A stretch of 64,000 bases of DNA from JAPOVO01 sp026708165. Its GTDB lineage: Bacteria; Chloroflexota; UBA11872; VXNJ01. Both the position numbers and the translations under genes were made by a program. The stretch lies in assembly GCA_965208775.1 (NCBI GenBank), contig OZ242360.1:1550001-1614000 (forward strand), written 5' to 3'. This document shows, piece after piece, positions 35,048 to 44,542 of the stretch (positions are counted from its first letter, which is position 1; each line of letters starts with the position of its first letter). The notes beneath the pieces were generated by a model. It did no database searches, was not told the DNA's origin, and worked only from the letters and a program-made list of their open reading frames with translations.

Positions 35048-37609
35048 GTGGTAGGTCGGGTGGACAGGATGGGTGCGCGCTCGGAGGAAGTTTCGGCGGG
35101 ACCGCCGCTTGTCTTGGTGACGCGGTGGCTGGCTGCGGCTGTGGCCTGGTGGTCGGAAGGCCGCCGGTGGCAGCACGCGGTGGCCGCGCTGCTTTACGCC
35201 GCCGCCGCTCTGGCATTTACGTACCCTCTGTGGCTGACTCCCGGAACGCACGTCGCCTATAAACCCGACGGCGATCAACTCTGGATCCTGAGCCTGCTGG
35301 AGTGGATGCGCACGTCTTTGTTTTCCAGTCCCGGCGATTTCTTCGAAGGCAATTTCTATTTTGGATCGGGTGGGGCGCTTTTCGGGTCTGATCTTCTGCT
35401 CGGATTCCTGCCTATCTACGCGCCGCTCGCGTGGGTCGTTCAGAATCCGGTGCTGGCCTATACCCTGACGCATGTCGCGGCCTACGTACTAAACGCCGGC
35501 GCGATGTACGCGGCCGTGCTCGTATTGACCCGATCACGTCCCGGCGCGCTGGCGGCAGGCGCGATCTACGCGTTCGGCCCGTTGCAGTTGGCGTACGCGA
35601 ATCACTTTCAGTTTCTGGGCGCATGGTGGCTGCCCTTGGTGCTCTTGTTCGGCGTCCGCGTCTGGCGAGGCGGGGGCTGGCCGGACTTCGGGCTGGCGAC
35701 GTTCATGGTCTGGGTCCAGTTCGCCACGACCCCGCATTTGGGCGTCATTGCCGCCATGGTCTACGCGGCGTTCGTCGTAGGGCCGGCGGCTGGTCGGGTG
35801 GCGGTCAATAGGGATTTCCGGTCGGGTTTGGCCATGCTTGCCGTCGGGGTTGCGGTCAGCGCGCCGTTCGTCCCCATCGTGTACGGGTACCTGAGCTTCG
35901 CCGACGCCTGGAGGGCGGAACGTGACATCACCGAGGTTCACTTCTGGTCGGCTCAGCTTCGAGACTATCTGTCGCCGACGGGACGCCTGCGGTGGTACCA
36001 GGCGCTGATGGAGCGCTTCCCGGTGCCGACCGGCGAGCACCGCGTGTTCCTCGGCTTTGTCCCGCCGCTGTTTGCGGTTATGGGCGCTGGGGCTGGCCTC
36101 ATCGGAGCGCGCGCGACTGGCAGATCGCTGCGTACAGTGACCGTGCTGCTGCTGGCGTTGGGCGCCGTGGCCGTGCTTTTCTCGCTCGGGACGCATTGGA
36201 AGTGGCACCAGACCGTCAGCGACGTCGAGCTGCCGTACCTGCTGCTGTTTGAGAACGTTCCAGTGTTCAGGGGAATCCGCGTAGTCGCGCGATTTTCGCT
36301 GCTGGCGCATTTCGCCGCTGCGGTGCTCGCTGGGATCGGCGTGTGTGCGATGACGCGCCTATTGCCGCGACGGTTGTTCGCCGCGCCGCTCGTTGGTTTG
36401 TTGGCAGCCGCGCTAGTTCTGCTGGAAGCGGCCCCCAAGCCGCTGAACACATTCGAGATTCCAACTGACCCACCGCTGCGCGCCGCCCTCCGGGAAACGA
36501 CACAGGGCCCTCTGCTCTTCGTTCCGGTGTCAGGCAAGCACGAGGTCCGGCGGCTCTGGATGGTGACCGAGGCCGGCGCCGGGCCGATGGTCAACGGGTA
36601 TTCGGGGCATATATGGAAGCAGACCTGGCACTTCCGGGACGAGACGGAAGACCTGATGGCCAGCGAACTTGCGGGGCTTGCGGCCGGATTGCAGGCGTAC
36701 GGTATCCGCGCGGTCGTCGTCGACCTGGCGCAGGCGAACGGGTCGGACGTCGCTCTATGGGAGGTGTTCGCCGGTGGTCCTTGGGTCACCGACGTGGACC
36801 GGGTCGACCGACATCTCCTCATTACGCTCGCCGATTCCGCGCGGCCCGCCGCCGACCGCTGGGCGGACCTTGAGACAACCCTCCTGATGGATGTCGTCGA
36901 TCCGTCGGCGGGTTTCAATGGCGCGCTGGTTATAAGCAATCCCAACGAGGCGCCCTGGACGCCGCCGGAGGACTCGCGCGTGCGCCGCGTGGAAGTGCGG
37001 TGGGTGCGGGAGGATGGGTCAGTCGCACTCGTCCATGAGCCCGACATGCTGCCTCCACCGTTTCTACGGCCCGGGCAGGTTTATGTCACTCCGCTACACA
37101 TGTTCACCCCGTCGGAACCTGCAGGCTACATGGTGCGTGCGGTCGCGGACGGCGAGCAGCTATTCGAGCGCACGGTGCGAGTGGAGCCGGTCGAGCCGGA
37201 GCCATATGAAGACAGCACAGACGCTATGCTCGCCCGCCTTGTGCTGCGGACGCCGGCCAGATTCGCCGCAACTCCCGGTGAGCGTATGGCGCTGCACGTG
37301 GATGCGCTCAACACCGGAAGGAAGAGCTGGGGAGATGAGGCTCCTATACGTTTGGGTTGGCGCTGGTGGTTGATCGATGAAGATGGTACTGAGATTGAGC
37401 AGCCGGAATACGAGGGCCGCGCACCACTGCTGGGCCACGTGTTCGGCGAAATCCCGCCGGGACGTGGGTATGCGTTCACCGGGCAGTTGCAGGCGCCGGA
37501 CGAGCCCGGACGGTATGTTGTCCGTATCTCGATGCTGGTGGAGCTAGTGGCGTGGTTCAACGTCGATCCGGTCGAGATCGAGGTCGTGATCAGGCCCGCG
37601 GACAAGTGA
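35048..37609 (+). CDS. Large polytopic membrane protein, GT-C/YfhO-like
   Basis: An 853-residue protein. Residues about 45-450 contain roughly a dozen hydrophobic helices with an early YKPDGDQ loop, a layout like GT-C glycosyltransferases and YfhO-type proteins. Residues about 470-620 form a soluble domain, and about 620-853 two beta-sandwich-like domains. The latter would face outside and include an NTGRKSW segment resembling cell-surface Ig-like modules. The start is uncertain: GTG at 35048 or 35060, or ATG at 35069. A role in surface glycan or glycolipid assembly fits the acyltransferase upstream but is inferred. Confidence 0.65.
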   Translation: MVGRVDRMGARSEEVSAGPPLVLVTRWLAAAVAWWSEGRRWQHAVAALLYAAAALAFTYPLWLTPGTHVAYKPDGDQLWILSLLEWMRTSLFSSPGDFFEGNFYFGSGGALFGSDLLLGFLPIYAPLAWVVQNPVLAYTLTHVAAYVLNAGAMYAAVLVLTRSRPGALAAGAIYAFGPLQLAYANHFQFLGAWWLPLVLLFGVRVWRGGGWPDFGLATFMVWVQFATTPHLGVIAAMVYAAFVVGPAAGRVAVNRDFRSGLAMLAVGVAVSAPFVPIVYGYLSFADAWRAERDITEVHFWSAQLRDYLSPTGRLRWYQALMERFPVPTGEHRVFLGFVPPLFAVMGAGAGLIGARATGRSLRTVTVLLLALGAVAVLFSLGTHWKWHQTVSDVELPYLLLFENVPVFRGIRVVARFSLLAHFAAAVLAGIGVCAMTRLLPRRLFAAPLVGLLAAALVLLEAAPKPLNTFEIPTDPPLRAALRETTQGPLLFVPVSGKHEVRRLWMVTEAGAGPMVNGYSGHIWKQTWHFRDETEDLMASELAGLAAGLQAYGIRAVVVDLAQANGSDVALWEVFAGGPWVTDVDRVDRHLLITLADSARPAADRWADLETTLLMDVVDPSAGFNGALVISNPNEAPWTPPEDSRVRRVEVRWVREDGSVALVHEPDMLPPPFLRPGQVYVTPLHMFTPSEPAGYMVRAVADGEQLFERTVRVEPVEPEPYEDSTDAMLARLVLRTPARFAATPGERMALHVDALNTGRKSWGDEAPIRLGWRWWLIDEDGTEIEQPEYEGRAPLLGHVFGEIPPGRGYAFTGQLQAPDEPGRYVVRISMLVELVAWFNVDPVEIEVVIRPADK

Positions 37610-37722
37610 CCGGCGGTGCGCGGGGCTTCCGGGCAAAGTCGGCGCGGGTTTCGGCGAGGCCGCGCGACGCGCGCCAGCTTATTATGCGAAGGCTCTGTTC
37701 GGTGCCACGGTTAAAGCGATAG

Positions 37723-38964
37723 TTGCCATTTAGCCTTCTCAAACACGGCCTGTTCGGGCGGCAAGTTCCGAGGCGCATCATTCCGCCCGCCACGCCGCTG
37801 AAGAGCAGCTACGACGTGGTGATAATCGGCGCGGGGGCGCACGGACTCGCCGCCGCTTATCACCTGGCCAAGGATCATGGCGTCACAGACGTCGCCGTTC
37901 TCGACAAGGGCTATCTGGGCGGCGGGAATACCGGCCGGAACACGGCGATAATCCGCGCCAACTACCTGACCCGGGAAGGCGTGCGTTTCTACGCGGAAGC
38001 GCTGGAACTCTGGCGCGGATTGAGCAACGAGTTCGAGTTCAACATTCTCTATTCCGAGCGCGGCCATCTGACTCTGGCTCATTCCGATTCGGCGATGCGG
38101 ACAATGCGCTGGCGGGCAGAGGTCAACAAGCACCTGGGCGTGGACTCGGAGGTCGTCTATCCCGACGAAATCGAACGCATGGCTCCGGGAATCGATATTT
38201 CGCCCAATACGCGGTATCCGATTCTTGGGGCGCTGCACCACCCGCCCGGCGCGACGGCCCGACATGACGCTGTTGCTTGGGGCTACGCGGCGGGCGCCTC
38301 CGACCGCGGCGTCGATTTACACACGAATACCGAGGTCCTGGATGTCTTGCAAAGCAATGGCCGGGTAACGGGAGTCGAGACCAACCGCGGAAGGATTCGA
38401 TGCCGCCAGGTACTACAGGCCGTGGCGGGGTCAAGCTCAGTTGTTGCGGCCATGGCCGGATTCAGGCTTCCCATCCATACCGTCCCACTACAGGCGTGTG
38501 TTTCGCTGCCGCTCAAACCATTCCTCGACCCGATAATCGTCTCGGGGAGCCTGCACACCTACATCTGGCAAACGTCGCGCGGCGAACTGGTGATGGGCGG
38601 CGCGACCGATCCCTACGGCCTCTACGCGAGCCGCTCAAGTCTCGAATTCAAGGAAGGCTTGATGGCCAACACGCTCGAGCTGTTCCCGTTTCTTTCCGAG
38701 GTGACCGTGTTGCGGCAATGGGCGGGGATTTGCGACATGACACCTGACTTCAGCCCTGTGATGGGCGAAACGCCTTTGGAGAACTACTACATCGACTCAG
38801 GGTGGGGCACCTGGGGGTTCAAGGCGACACCCGTTTGCGGTCGACGGATGGCTGAAACGCTGGCCACGGGGCGCGTGCCCGAAATCCTGAGGCCGTTTCG
38901 GCTCAGCCGTTTTGCCGACTTCGAGCAGGTTGGCGAAAAGGGCGCCGCGTCGGTGGGGCATTGA
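37723..38964 (+). CDS. mgdA: N-methylglutamate dehydrogenase subunit A (sarcosine oxidase beta-like)
   Basis: A 413-residue FAD/FMN subunit of a heterotetrameric sarcosine-oxidase-like enzyme. The FAD motif VIIGAGAHG lies near residue 32, followed by GGGNTGRNT. The ARHDAVAWG segment holds the histidine that carries covalent FMN in this family. The TTG at 37723 keeps the short amphipathic N-terminus seen in SoxB. By sequence alone SoxB and MgdA look alike. The gmaS and mgsABC genes downstream make N-methylglutamate the likely substrate, oxidised to glutamate with the methyl carbon passed to tetrahydrofolate. First gene of the eight-gene set. Confidence 0.85.
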   Translation: MPFSLLKHGLFGRQVPRRIIPPATPLKSSYDVVIIGAGAHGLAAAYHLAKDHGVTDVAVLDKGYLGGGNTGRNTAIIRANYLTREGVRFYAEALELWRGLSNEFEFNILYSERGHLTLAHSDSAMRTMRWRAEVNKHLGVDSEVVYPDEIERMAPGIDISPNTRYPILGALHHPPGATARHDAVAWGYAAGASDRGVDLHTNTEVLDVLQSNGRVTGVETNRGRIRCRQVLQAVAGSSSVVAAMAGFRLPIHTVPLQACVSLPLKPFLDPIIVSGSLHTYIWQTSRGELVMGGATDPYGLYASRSSLEFKEGLMANTLELFPFLSEVTVLRQWAGICDMTPDFSPVMGETPLENYYIDSGWGTWGFKATPVCGRRMAETLATGRVPEILRPFRLSRFADFEQVGEKGAASVGH

Positions 38965-38974
38965 GGATGCACCA

Positions 38975-39271
38975 ATGAAGATCATGCCCTGCCCGCTAAA
39001 CGGCCCTCGCAACATCAGCGAGTTCGTCTGCCACGGCGAGGTCGAAATCGAGCCGGACCCAGCCACGGCGAGCGACCGCGACTGGGCCGACTACCTCTTC
39101 ATGCTAGATAACGAGGCGGGTGTGGTGCGCGAGTGGTGGTATCACACGCCGACGAGCTACTGGTTCATCGCCGACCGCAATACGGTCACCGACGAGATCC
39201 TTCGCACCTACCCGACCGAAGAACTGCTCGGCCGCAACGAACGTCCCACGGATTCCGAGTCTAGACCTTGA
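38975..39271 (+). CDS. mgdB: N-methylglutamate dehydrogenase subunit B (sarcosine oxidase delta-like)
   Basis: A 98-residue small subunit. The family's N-terminal zinc motif begins with CP but continues as CPLNGPR, lacking the second cysteine of the classical CPxCG. The DWADYLF, REWWYH and TVTDEIL segments are conserved. The ATG at 38975 follows mgdA by ten bases and the stop overlaps the mgdC start (TTGA). It is a structural, interface subunit. The loss of a zinc ligand fits a substrate-specific subgroup, though that subgrouping is from memory. Confidence 0.85.
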   Translation: MKIMPCPLNGPRNISEFVCHGEVEIEPDPATASDRDWADYLFMLDNEAGVVREWWYHTPTSYWFIADRNTVTDEILRTYPTEELLGRNERPTDSESRP

Positions 39272-42174
39272 GCGGAGGAGTCAACCGGTTGCCCGCCCCT
39301 TGGGGCGCTTACATCGACCGCGATACGCCGGTACGGTTCTCGTTTGAGGGGCGTGAGATCGAAGGCTTCGCCGGGGACACGATAGCCAGCGCGCTGGCCG
39401 CGAACGGAATACGGCTTCTCTCACGTTCGTTCAAGTATCACCGTCCGCGCGGGTCGATGAGCATGTCGGGCGACGACGGCGGCGCGCTAGTGCAGGTGGG
39501 CGACGAGCCGAACGTGTTGGCCGACGCGCGCCAAATCGAGCCCGGAATGACGGTCGTTGGACAGAACTACGTCGGCAGTCTGGAATCGGACCAGGCTTCG
39601 ATTCTGGAGCGGTTCAAACCGTTTCTGCCGGTGGGTTTCTACTACAAGGCGTTTTTCAGACCGCGCGGCATCTGGAATTACTGGGAGAAAGTGATCCGGC
39701 AAACGGCCGGGCTGGGCCGGGTGAATCCCAATGCTGCCAAGCGCTATTACGACAAGACCTACGAGTTCTGCGACGTGGCGGTGATCGGAGCGGGTCCGGC
39801 GGGGCTGGCGGCGGCCGCCGAAGCCGCGGAATCTGGCGCGGACGTGCTCCTGGTCGAGCGCGGACCGGACCTTGGAGGGTCGCTCGCGTTTCAACGCTTC
39901 GACCCCGACCCATCTGCGGCGGGGCGGACGCTGAGCCGACTTCGAGAGCGCGTTGCGGACCGGTCGAACCTGCGGGTGATGACGAATGCCGTGTGCACAG
40001 GCTGGTTTGCCGACAACTGGCTGTCGATCATCAGCGGAAACAGGTTGCACAAGCTCCGCGCCCAGTCGGTCGTGGCCTGCACCGGGGATCTGGAGCAACC
40101 GTCGCTTTTTCGCGCGAACGACCTGCCGGGCGTCATGTTCGGGGGCGCGGCCCAGAGGCTGATAAGGAGCTTCGGGGTCAGGCCCGGACGGCGGGCGGTC
40201 GTTTTCACCTCGAACGGCAGCGGCTACGGGGTCGCGCTCGATCTGGCCGATAGCGGTGTTGACGTGGCCGCGATTGTCGATCCCGGATGCGCGTCGAGCA
40301 GTGATCCGCTGGTCCTCGCGGCCAGAGATCGGGGCATAAGGGTTGTAGAGGGCTGTGCCGTCTCCGAGGCTGTACCGCGTCCTGACAAGATTAATGTCGC
40401 AGCCGTCCTGGTCGGTCCGGTAAGCGATTCGGACTTCATCACGGACGACCGGGAGCGCATCGACTGCGACTTGCTGTGCGTTTCGACCGCAACGGCTCCC
40501 GCCGCCAGTCTGTTGTGCCAGGCCGGAGCGAAGCTGCAACTGAGCGAATCTTCCGGTTCGTTCGAGGTGACATCGATTCCGTCAAACGCGTTCGCCGCAG
40601 GCTCCGTGAACGGGTTCTTCGATCTCGACGCCGTGATCGAGGACGGCCGCCGCGCCGGTATGTCGGCGGCAAAGACCGGAGACGAGACCGCGCCGGCCGC
40701 AGTCGAGCGGGAGCGCGGCCAAGCGCGGCGCTACTGGTTCGGCTCGGAGAATCCAGACGGCCTCGACTTTGTCGACTTTGACGAGGATGTGACCGCCCAT
40801 GACGTTAGCGACGCAATAGCCGAAGGCTTCGAGGATGTAGAGCTTCTGAAGCGTTATACGGCGATGGGGATGGGGCCGAGTCAGGGCAGGCAATCGGCGC
40901 TCGGGGCGGCCCGGCTCGTTGCCCGGGGGACCGGCCGTCCTCTTTCGGAGATTGGCGCGACGACAAGCCGCCCACCGGCATTTCCGGAAAAATTCGGCCA
41001 CCTCGCCGGACGCGCGTTCAAGCCCGTGCGGCGCACCGCGCTACATCACCGTCACGTCGAGCTTGGCGCGCAGATTATGACTTCCGGGCTCTGGCTGCGC
41101 CCGGCGTACTACGGTCCCACACATGCTCGCACCCGGCTCATAAACGAGGAAGTCCGGGCTGTGCGGACCGGAGTCGGGGTCATCGATGTTTCGACTCTCG
41201 GTGGATTCGAGATTCGCGGTCCCGACGCGGCGGAATTCCTCAACCGCATGTACACGCTGTCGTATCACCGGCTGAGGGTGGGACGCGTTCGATACGCGAT
41301 GGTCCTGGATGATACGGGGGTGGTGGTCGACGACGGCGTCGCCGCGCGCCTTGCGAAGAACCACTTCTACGTCACCGCCAGCACCACGGGCGCGGAAGAG
41401 ATGTACCCTGCGCTGCTCTGGCGGCAGGCGCAGTGGCGGCTGGACGTCGATATCTCGGACGTGACTTCGTCCACCTGCGCATTCAATCTGGCCGGTCCAA
41501 CCTCCCGCGCGGTGCTCGAAAAGCTGGCTTCGGATATCGATTTCTCTCAGGCGGCTTTCCCGTACATGGCTGTGAGAACCGGGGAGATCGGCGGGACCCC
41601 CGTTCGGGTCTTGCGGATCGGTTTCGTGGGCGAGCTGGGCTATGAGATACACGTGCCGTCGGCGCAGGCCGAGGCCCTTTGGGACGCGCTGATGGAGGCC
41701 GGAGATGAATTCGGCATCCGACCTTTTGCCGTCGAGGCCCAGCGAGTGCTCAGGCTGGAGAAGGGACACGTCATAGTCGGACAAGATACCGACGGCCTGA
41801 CCAATCCGCTGGAAGCCGACATGGGCTGGGCGCTCGGGCGGCGCAAGCGCTACTACGTGGGCAAACGATCCGTCGAGATCATGGCCGCCAAGGGCATCGC
41901 GCGCAGGCTGGTCGGATACCGGCTCGTCGGCTCAGGAGGCCCCATTCCCGAAGAGGGCTGTCTGGTTATACGCCGGGACGAGATCGTGGGACGGGTAACG
42001 TCGTCGGCGTGGTCGCCGACGTTGGGTCGGACTTTAGGGTTGGCGTACGTGGCCCCCGATCAAGCCGCCGCCGGACACGTTTTCGATATCAAGGCCCAAG
42101 ACGGCCGCATGGTGCGCGCCGAGGTTGCGGCGCTGCCGTTCTACGACCCCGGCAACACCAGGCAGGGGTCATGA
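39268..42174 (+). CDS. mgdC: N-methylglutamate dehydrogenase subunit C (sarcosine oxidase alpha-like)
   Basis: A 968-residue subunit. Order of domains: a ferredoxin-like N-terminal region (about 10-95, SFKYHRPRG), a dinucleotide-binding domain (AVIGAGPAGLAA near 170), a second FAD/NAD-linked region with two cysteine-containing segments, and a C-terminal aminomethyltransferase-like domain (about 590-968, GFVGELGYEIH). In this family the last domain binds tetrahydrofolate and captures the oxidised methyl group. The start is TTG overlapping the mgdB stop, and the end overlaps mgdD by ATGA. Confidence 0.9.
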   Translation: MSGGVNRLPAPWGAYIDRDTPVRFSFEGREIEGFAGDTIASALAANGIRLLSRSFKYHRPRGSMSMSGDDGGALVQVGDEPNVLADARQIEPGMTVVGQNYVGSLESDQASILERFKPFLPVGFYYKAFFRPRGIWNYWEKVIRQTAGLGRVNPNAAKRYYDKTYEFCDVAVIGAGPAGLAAAAEAAESGADVLLVERGPDLGGSLAFQRFDPDPSAAGRTLSRLRERVADRSNLRVMTNAVCTGWFADNWLSIISGNRLHKLRAQSVVACTGDLEQPSLFRANDLPGVMFGGAAQRLIRSFGVRPGRRAVVFTSNGSGYGVALDLADSGVDVAAIVDPGCASSSDPLVLAARDRGIRVVEGCAVSEAVPRPDKINVAAVLVGPVSDSDFITDDRERIDCDLLCVSTATAPAASLLCQAGAKLQLSESSGSFEVTSIPSNAFAAGSVNGFFDLDAVIEDGRRAGMSAAKTGDETAPAAVERERGQARRYWFGSENPDGLDFVDFDEDVTAHDVSDAIAEGFEDVELLKRYTAMGMGPSQGRQSALGAARLVARGTGRPLSEIGATTSRPPAFPEKFGHLAGRAFKPVRRTALHHRHVELGAQIMTSGLWLRPAYYGPTHARTRLINEEVRAVRTGVGVIDVSTLGGFEIRGPDAAEFLNRMYTLSYHRLRVGRVRYAMVLDDTGVVVDDGVAARLAKNHFYVTASTTGAEEMYPALLWRQAQWRLDVDISDVTSSTCAFNLAGPTSRAVLEKLASDIDFSQAAFPYMAVRTGEIGGTPVRVLRIGFVGELGYEIHVPSAQAEALWDALMEAGDEFGIRPFAVEAQRVLRLEKGHVIVGQDTDGLTNPLEADMGWALGRRKRYYVGKRSVEIMAAKGIARRLVGYRLVGSGGPIPEEGCLVIRRDEIVGRVTSSAWSPTLGRTLGLAYVAPDQAAAGHVFDIKAQDGRMVRAEVAALPFYDPGNTRQGS

Positions 42175-42908
42175 CAGTGGCCGAATCCGGCAAGTCGACC
42201 GCGCGTCCGGCGGCGTTCGCCCGCCGCAGCTTCGTGTACCGGCGGCTGGAGTCGGCGGGAGCCTGGTTTACCGAAACAGGCGGAGCCGCCGTGGCGGCGC
42301 GCTTCGGCGACACTGCTTCAGAGGTCGAAACGGCTCGGCGGCTCGGGCTTGCCGATCTTTCGCCACTGCCGCGAGTGGGGTTCAAGGGCGCAGGCGCCAT
42401 GGATTGGCTGGCGGAGCGCGGCGTGACTATCGATGGATCGAGGCCCAACTGGTCGTGGCGGCAGAGTGACGGCTCTCTGGCGATCGCGCGATCCAAGACG
42501 GAGTCGCTGATTCTGAGCAACCTCTCCGGGAACCGCGACCTGTGCGACCGCCTGGAGTCGGAGTCCAAGGAAGCGAGGGAGGCGCGGGCATACGTACTGC
42601 CGCGCTATGACGGCCTGTTCTGGTTCGCGCTAACCGGCTCACGCGCCGCCGAGTGTATGGCCAAGGTCTGCGGCGTAGACCTTAGGCCTTCGTCATTCGC
42701 CGATGGGGCAGTGGCGCAGACATCGGTGGCCGGTATGACGGCCACGGTCGTCCGCTGCGACATTGGCGTCGCTAACGCGTTCTATCTTCTCGGCGACAGC
42801 GCCTCGGCGGAGTATTTCTGGGACGCGATTCTGGACGCCATGCGTGAATTCCGAGGGGGCGCGGTCGGGTTGTGGTCGCTTCAGACTCTCCAGGCGGAAG
42901 TCAAGTAA
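42171..42908 (+). CDS. mgdD: N-methylglutamate dehydrogenase subunit D (sarcosine oxidase gamma-like)
   Basis: A 245-residue protein related to the T-domain of aminomethyltransferase, as SoxG is. ARRLGLADLSPLPRVGFKG near residue 60 matches the gamma-subunit signature. The ATG overlaps the mgdC stop, indicating translational coupling; the longer in-frame reading to 42009 lies inside mgdC and is rejected. It completes the tetramer. Confidence 0.87.
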   Translation: MTVAESGKSTARPAAFARRSFVYRRLESAGAWFTETGGAAVAARFGDTASEVETARRLGLADLSPLPRVGFKGAGAMDWLAERGVTIDGSRPNWSWRQSDGSLAIARSKTESLILSNLSGNRDLCDRLESESKEAREARAYVLPRYDGLFWFALTGSRAAECMAKVCGVDLRPSSFADGAVAQTSVAGMTATVVRCDIGVANAFYLLGDSASAEYFWDAILDAMREFRGGAVGLWSLQTLQAEVK

Positions 42909-42955
42909 CATCGTGAGCGCCAAACTCACCGGCCCGGCTTCAGGGGCGTAGAAAA

Positions 42956-43855
42956 ATGTGTGGGATCGTCGGTCTGTTTCTCAAGGACGAGAGTCTTCAA
43001 TCGGAGCTTGGCTCGCTGGTCGAGTCGATGCTTTCCGAGATGGGCGACCGCGGCCCTGACAGCGCCGGGTTCGCCATCTATAGAGACCCTGTCGACGAGG
43101 GCGAGGTCAAGATCACTCTTTCGACCCCCGATGACGACTATGCGTGGGACGACTTAGTCGCAAGCATGGAGTCCGACCTCACGGTTTCGGTGCGGGTAGA
43201 GACGTATTGGAATCATGCCGTGCTGGCCGTTCGCGGCGACGAGAAGGCTGTGCTGGCGTGGCTGCGAAGTCAACGCCCCGAGGTGCGCGTGACCAGCGCC
43301 GGGACGGACATCGAGATATTCAAGGAGCAGGGCACGCCGGCGGAAGTCTCGGACCGGTTCGGACTCGCGGAGTTCCGAGGCTCGCACGCCTTGGGGCATA
43401 CGCGAATGGCCACCGAAAGCGCCGTCACCACCGAGCACTCGCACCCGTTTTCGACCGGTCGCGACCTTTGTCTGGTGCATAACGGCTCGCTTTCCAACCA
43501 CAACCGCCTGCGCCGCAAGCTGGAGCGGCACGGGATAACGTTCGAGACCGACAATGACAGCGAGGTGGCCGCAGGTTTCTTCACCATGAAGCTGAGCCAG
43601 GGTCTCGATCTCGAAGAGGCGCTGGAGGATGGCCTCGAAGAGCTTGACGGCTTCTATACGTTCGCAATCGGCACCAAGGATGGGTTCGCAGTCTTGCGCG
43701 ACAGCTTCGCGTGCAAGCCGGCGGTGCTGGCCGAGACGGACCGCTGGGTCGCGATGGCCTCAGAGTACCGGGCGCTCGATCACCTGCCCGGCGCGTCGCA
43801 GGCGAGGATCTGGGAACCTGAACCGGCGGTCGTGTACACGTGGAGCCGCGCCTAG
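42956..43855 (+). CDS. mgsA: N-methylglutamate synthase subunit A (class II glutamine amidotransferase)
   Basis: A 299-residue Ntn-type amidotransferase. Cys2 directly after Met (MCGIVG) is the catalytic nucleophile once Met is removed. GDRGPDSAG, LGHTRMATES and HNGSLSNH carry the substrate-binding residues. In glutamate synthase the three domains GATase, FMN-barrel and GXGXG are fused; here they are three separate genes, as in MgsABC. With MgsC it would convert gamma-glutamylmethylamide to N-methylglutamate. GlxB-like function is the alternative, but the presence of gmaS favours MgsA. Confidence 0.86.
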   Translation: MCGIVGLFLKDESLQSELGSLVESMLSEMGDRGPDSAGFAIYRDPVDEGEVKITLSTPDDDYAWDDLVASMESDLTVSVRVETYWNHAVLAVRGDEKAVLAWLRSQRPEVRVTSAGTDIEIFKEQGTPAEVSDRFGLAEFRGSHALGHTRMATESAVTTEHSHPFSTGRDLCLVHNGSLSNHNRLRRKLERHGITFETDNDSEVAAGFFTMKLSQGLDLEEALEDGLEELDGFYTFAIGTKDGFAVLRDSFACKPAVLAETDRWVAMASEYRALDHLPGASQARIWEPEPAVVYTWSRA

Positions 43856-44542
43856 GTGTGGGTTGACGTCGATCTCGAAGCCGTGGGAGTGCGGGGTCTC
43901 AACGAGCGTCTGCACGCGATTTCGGCCGGGACGACGGATGCGCGCTGGCGCATCAGGAATCCGCATGGCCTGCATAACATCGCGGTTGGGGCCGACTCGC
44001 CGGTCTCCTTGTTAATCGAGGGACACGTCGGCTACTACTGCGCGGGCATGAACAAGCTCGCCAACATAACCGTGGCCGGACACGCGGGGGTGGGGCTGGC
44101 CGAGAACATGATGTCCGGCGTGGTGCGAGTTCAAGGCAACGCCAGCTCGTCGGCGGGCGCGACCGGGCGCGGCGGGATGTTGGTCATAGAGGGCGACGCC
44201 AGCTCGCGTTGTGGCATTTCCATGAAAGGAATTGACATCGTCGTGGGCGGCTCGGTGGGGCACATGAGCGCGTTTATGGCCCAGGCTGGACGCCTGGTTG
44301 TGTGCGGGGACGCGGGCCCCGGACTTGGCGACTCGATCTACGAGGCCGAGATTTTCGTGCGCGGATCGGCGGACGATCTCGGGGCCGACTGCGTAGCCAA
44401 GGAAATGTCGCGGGAGCAGCGCGAGGGACTTGTGGGCCTTCTTCAACGCGCCGGATTCGATCACAATCCTTCGGACTTCAGACTCTATGGCTCCGCCAGA
44501 AACCTGTACAACTTTCACATCGACAACGCGGCGAGCTACTGA
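43856..44542 (+). CDS. mgsB: N-methylglutamate synthase subunit B (GXGXG domain)
   Basis: A 228-residue right-handed beta-helix of the glutamate synthase alpha C-terminal type. Repeating Gly-rich turns run through residues 50-190, for example GHAGVGLAENM, ATGRGGMLVIEG and GDAGPGLGDSIYEA. It starts with GTG immediately after the mgsA stop, and its stop shares bases with the mgsC start, so the three are tightly coupled. Structural subunit of the synthase. Confidence 0.88.
   Translation: MWVDVDLEAVGVRGLNERLHAISAGTTDARWRIRNPHGLHNIAVGADSPVSLLIEGHVGYYCAGMNKLANITVAGHAGVGLAENMMSGVVRVQGNASSSAGATGRGGMLVIEGDASSRCGISMKGIDIVVGGSVGHMSAFMAQAGRLVVCGDAGPGLGDSIYEAEIFVRGSADDLGADCVAKEMSREQREGLVGLLQRAGFDHNPSDFRLYGSARNLYNFHIDNAASY

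Noticed and set aside
37723..42908. Plain sarcosine oxidase operon (soxBDAG)
   Set aside because: Possible by sequence alone, but the split glutamate synthase and the GmaS-type ligase directly downstream explain the cluster better.
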